64,000 bases of DNA from Solen grandis. Lineage: Eukaryota > Mollusca > Bivalvia > Adapedonta > Solenidae. Under the pieces are notes generated by a model that worked only from the letters and a program-made list of their open reading frames with translations, ran no database searches and was not told the origin of the DNA. The stretch lies in the NCBI GenBank assembly GCA_021229015.1, contig CM037783.1, forward strand, positions 9,495,324-9,559,323, in the 5' to 3' direction. A program made the position numbers and the translations under genes. Shown piece by piece: positions 61,330 through 64,000 of this stretch. Position 1 is the stretch's first letter. Every line of letters begins with the position of its first letter.

Positions 61330-62869
61330 ACAAGAGGGCCATGATGGCCCTGAATCGCTCACCTGAGTACCATTGCTTCAACTGATGTCAAGGTTTTTAA
61401 ACAGACAAGGATTCTGATATAACTTAATCTAAAACATTTTACCCCTGACAATACTACACACCAAATATCTAAGCAATGGGCCATATGGTTTCAGAGAAGA
61501 CTTGGGCGCAGGGTCATTTATCACCGTAGGGCCAAGACTTTGAAAATCTTTGTAATGAACCATTAGATGCTACTACATACCAAAAATCTTAGCTCTAGGC
61601 CTTATTGATTCATAGAAGATTTTTTAAGATTTTCCTATTAACTCTTGTAAAACAAGTGACCCCTGGTGGGGGGTCATTTATCACCATAGGGCTATGATTT
61701 GTACAATCTTGGTAGTGGCCATAAGATGATGCTACATACCAAATATCTAAGCTCTAGGCCTTATGGATTCATGGAAGAAGATTTTTTAAGATTTTCCTAT
61801 ATAACTCTGTGTAAAACAAGTGACCCCTGGTGGGGGGTCATTTATCACCATAGGGCTATGATTTGTACAATCTTGGTAGTGGCGCATAAGATGATGCTTC
61901 ATACCAAATATCTAAGCTCTAGGCCTTATGCATTCATGGAAGAAGATTTTTTAAGATTTTCCTATGTAACTCTGTGTAAAACAAGTGACCCCTGGTGCGG
62001 GGTCATTTATCACCATAAGCTATGATTTGTACAATCTTGGTAGTGGCCCATAAGATGATGCTACATACCAAATATCTAAGCTCTAGGCCTTATGGATTCA
62101 TAGAAGAAGATTTTTTAAGATTTTCCTATATAACTCTATGTAAAACAAGTGACCCCTGGTGGGGTCATTTATCACCATAGGGCTATGATTTGTACAATCT
62201 TAGTAGTGGCCCATAAGATGATGCTTCATACCAAATATCTAAACTCTAGGCCTTATGGATTCATGGAAGAAGATTTTTTAAGATTTTCTATATAACTCTA
62301 TGTAAAACAAGTGACCCCTGGTGTGGGGTCATTTATCACCTAGGGCTATGATTTGTACAATCTTAGTAGTGGCCCATAAGATGATCTACATACCAAAAAT
62401 CAAAAGGCTAGGCCTTGTGGTTTCGGAGAAGAAGATTTTTTCAAGTTTTTCCTATATTAGCCTATGTGAAATCAAGTGACCCCTGGGGCGGGGCCAATTT
62501 TGACCCCAGGGTCATAATTTGTACAATCCTGGTAGACAGTCATAAGATCATGCTACATACCAAAAATCAAAAGGCTAGGCCTTGTGGTTTCAGAGAAGAT
62601 TTTTTAAATTTTCATTTTTAAAATCTATTTTTAGCTCCTGTGACCTAATTATGCGATGGACCAGAACCATTTATACAACTTTAGTAGAGCTTCATCCAAG
62701 GAACATTCCTGCAAAATATTTTTCAAATTGGCCAAGCCGTTTAGGAGGAGATGTTGTTTGAAGCAATTGTTGACGCCGGACGCACGGACGGACGGACGCA
62801 CGGACGACGGACGACGGACAAAAGGCGATCAGAAAAGCTCACCTTGAGCACGTTGTGCTCATGTGAGCT
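61330..62869 (+). mobile_element. ACAAGAGGGCC-family repeat inserted in the polymerase gene
   Basis: Opens ACAAGAGGGCCATGATGGCC and closes CACCTTGAGCACGTTGTGCT and CATGTGAGCTA. AAAATA lies on both sides (61324-61329 and 62871-62876), a likely target-site duplication. The interior has about five tandem units of roughly 170 bp (61640-62400; each with gctatgatttgtacaatctt and aggccttatggattcat), then less regular units and a gacggacggacgcacgg run. It has no coding function. Confidence 0.85.
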
Positions 62870-64000
62870 AAAAATATAGATATATTTAAAGATTGCATAT
62901 CTATTCCGGGAGTAGCTAGGCGAATGCTGTTTGAAACGGGACTTAAAAACGGAGCTATATTTTCTCTATTAGATCCGACTGACAGCGAACTTTACCATAA
63001 GTTAAAAAACGGAATTGTTGGGGGTCCGAGTATAATTTTCAATCGATACCACGAAAAGGGTGAAACTTACATAAGGGGAAACGCAAACAAAGAATGCAAA
63101 TCTATATTAGGTCTGGACTTTAACAGTTTATATCTTCACTCGATTATGCAGCCAATGTGCACCGGAAATTATATACGAAGGAAAAAAGAAAACAATTTTA
63201 GACCGCTGGTTAGTCAAAGGAGATATATATCAATGTTTAACTGGATGGATTGGTTAGCATTGTCTAGAAAGTTAGATATTAAACACAAACGAAATTATGG
63301 GAAAGAAATCAGAGTAGGACCGTATTTAATCGATGGTTTTGAAATGGGAACAAAAAACCTTTACGAATTCTTAGGATGCTGGTGGCATGGTCACGAGTGT
63401 AGTTACACAGACAAACTGTTAGAAAAAGAAATAAAAAAACGTAGAAAAAAGCATGAAGCAAAAATGAAGTTTTTACGCGATAATGGATATAATGTAGAGT
63501 TTGTTTGGGAATGTCAATATCACAAGGATTTACAACAAAACAAATGTCAAACTGAATTTGTTAAAAACAGACAAACAAAGTTTCACAAAAAATATCCGGG
63601 AGAAGTTTCATTCGACCAGATTCTCCGCAGTATTTTGAATGAAACTTTATTCGGTTTCTTAGAAGTTTCGATTGAAGTACCAGACTCATTTAAAAAATCT
63701 ATGATAAAACCTTCTACCGAGCTAGAGCCGTTTCAGTATTTCAGCGAAATGTCGCCAATATTTTGCACTACAGAAGTTCCTTTTGACAGTATTGGTGAAC
63801 ATATGAAAACATTCGTTGAAGAAAATAACTTTAGTAAAAAACCTAGAAAACTTTTAGTCGGTGGAATGAAAGCGGAAAAAATATTATTAGCGACTCCGCT
63901 TTTAAAATGGTACATCGAGCACGGTTTGGTAGTCACAGACATTTTCGAAATAGTCGAATATTCGAAAATGTCGTGTTTTAAATTTGATATGGTGACAGAA
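62867..64000 (+). CDS. Polymerase piece 4: start of the polymerase palm domain (runs off the window)
   Basis: Open without a stop from 62867 to the window end (about 378 codons). It resumes the protein after the insertion: DCISIPGVARRMLFETG, then GGPSIIFNRYHEKGE, LGLDFNSLYLHSIM (motif A, with the catalytic Asp at about 63117), LYEFLGCWWHGHEC (63351-63400) and KILLATPLLKWYIEHGL near 63880-63930. These are strongly typical of polymerases of Polinton/adintovirus-like elements. The later motifs (B and DTDS) are beyond the edge. Confidence 0.8.

Larger units (their letters stand above)
58427..64000 (+). pseudogene. Broken protein-primed-type family-B DNA polymerase of a virus-like DNA transposon
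   Basis: Four pieces of one gene lie in order on the plus strand. Before the first break: two C2H2 fingers, a Cys/His protease-like segment, a C2HC finger and exonuclease motif I (DFES). Then an Asp/Ser-rich tract, exonuclease motif II (N at 60759, YD at 60771-60776) and motif III (YNNLD near 61270). After a 1.54-kb insertion come the polymerase motif A (LDFNSLY, 63114-63135) and a WWHGH motif. These suit family-B polymerases (DNA_pol_B_2) of Polinton/Maverick or adintovirus-like elements. It is 5' truncated by the gap and 3' cut by the window edge. Frame changes at an A9 run (60106-60114) and near 60530, plus the insertion, make it non-functional here. Confidence 0.8.

Overview
The window is animal nuclear DNA. 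It has long spliced genes with GT-AG introns, tRNA-derived SINEs, many palindromic MITEs, non-LTR reverse-transcriptase fragments and AT-rich introns. The repeat style (families opening ACAAGAGGGCC or AACCCTTTCCCTCATA, and a SINE carried in many introns) together with an invertebrate NIK-like kinase suggests a mollusc, most likely a heterodont bivalve. The species cannot be fixed from sequence alone. Two 100-N runs (8603-8702 and 58327-58426) show that the window is three contigs joined by scaffolding.

Region 1 (1-17235) is a large inverted duplication around the first gap. The left arm (1 to about 7992, plus strand) and the right arm (about 17235 down to 9411, minus strand) carry the same exons, introns and repeats. 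They differ by scattered substitutions, small indels and one transposon insertion. The simplest reading is two haplotypes of one locus placed tail to tail at a gap, not a genomic palindrome.

Region 2 (9945-28426, minus strand) holds the main host gene. Eighteen coding exons join in phase to give 1934 codons, and the 3' end is lost at the gap. In order they encode a basic N-terminal half with a coiled coil and an acidic stretch, a Cys/His-rich domain with TAZ-type zinc-finger spacing, a protein kinase domain closest to NF-kappa-B-inducing kinase (NIK/MAP3K14), and a long Ser/Pro/Gln-rich tail. The plus arm repeats the last six of these exons (575-7296). Well-formed splice sites further upstream (35.5-37.8 kb, 50.66 kb, 56.3-56.6 kb, minus strand) could be non-coding leader exons of the same gene.

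Region 3 (28.4-57 kb) has no gene I can support and is rich in repeats. It holds most copies of the 0.24-kb AACCCTTTCCCTCATA MITE, a 206-bp palindrome at 49.5 kb and a decayed LINE reverse transcriptase at 55.5-56.2 kb. It also holds a 6.27-kb element (33299-39569) with terminal inverted repeats and subterminal tandem repeats that interrupts a SINE. Three of the candidate leader exons lie inside that element.

Region 4 (57986-64000) begins with a second reverse-transcriptase fragment on the minus strand, cut by the second gap. After the gap, on the plus strand, comes a broken family-B DNA polymerase gene of the kind carried by large virus-like DNA transposons (Polinton/Maverick or adintovirus-like). 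Zinc fingers, a possible cysteine-protease-like segment, all three exonuclease motifs and the first polymerase motif can be seen. The gene has two frame changes, is split by a 1.54-kb repeat insertion and runs off the right edge.
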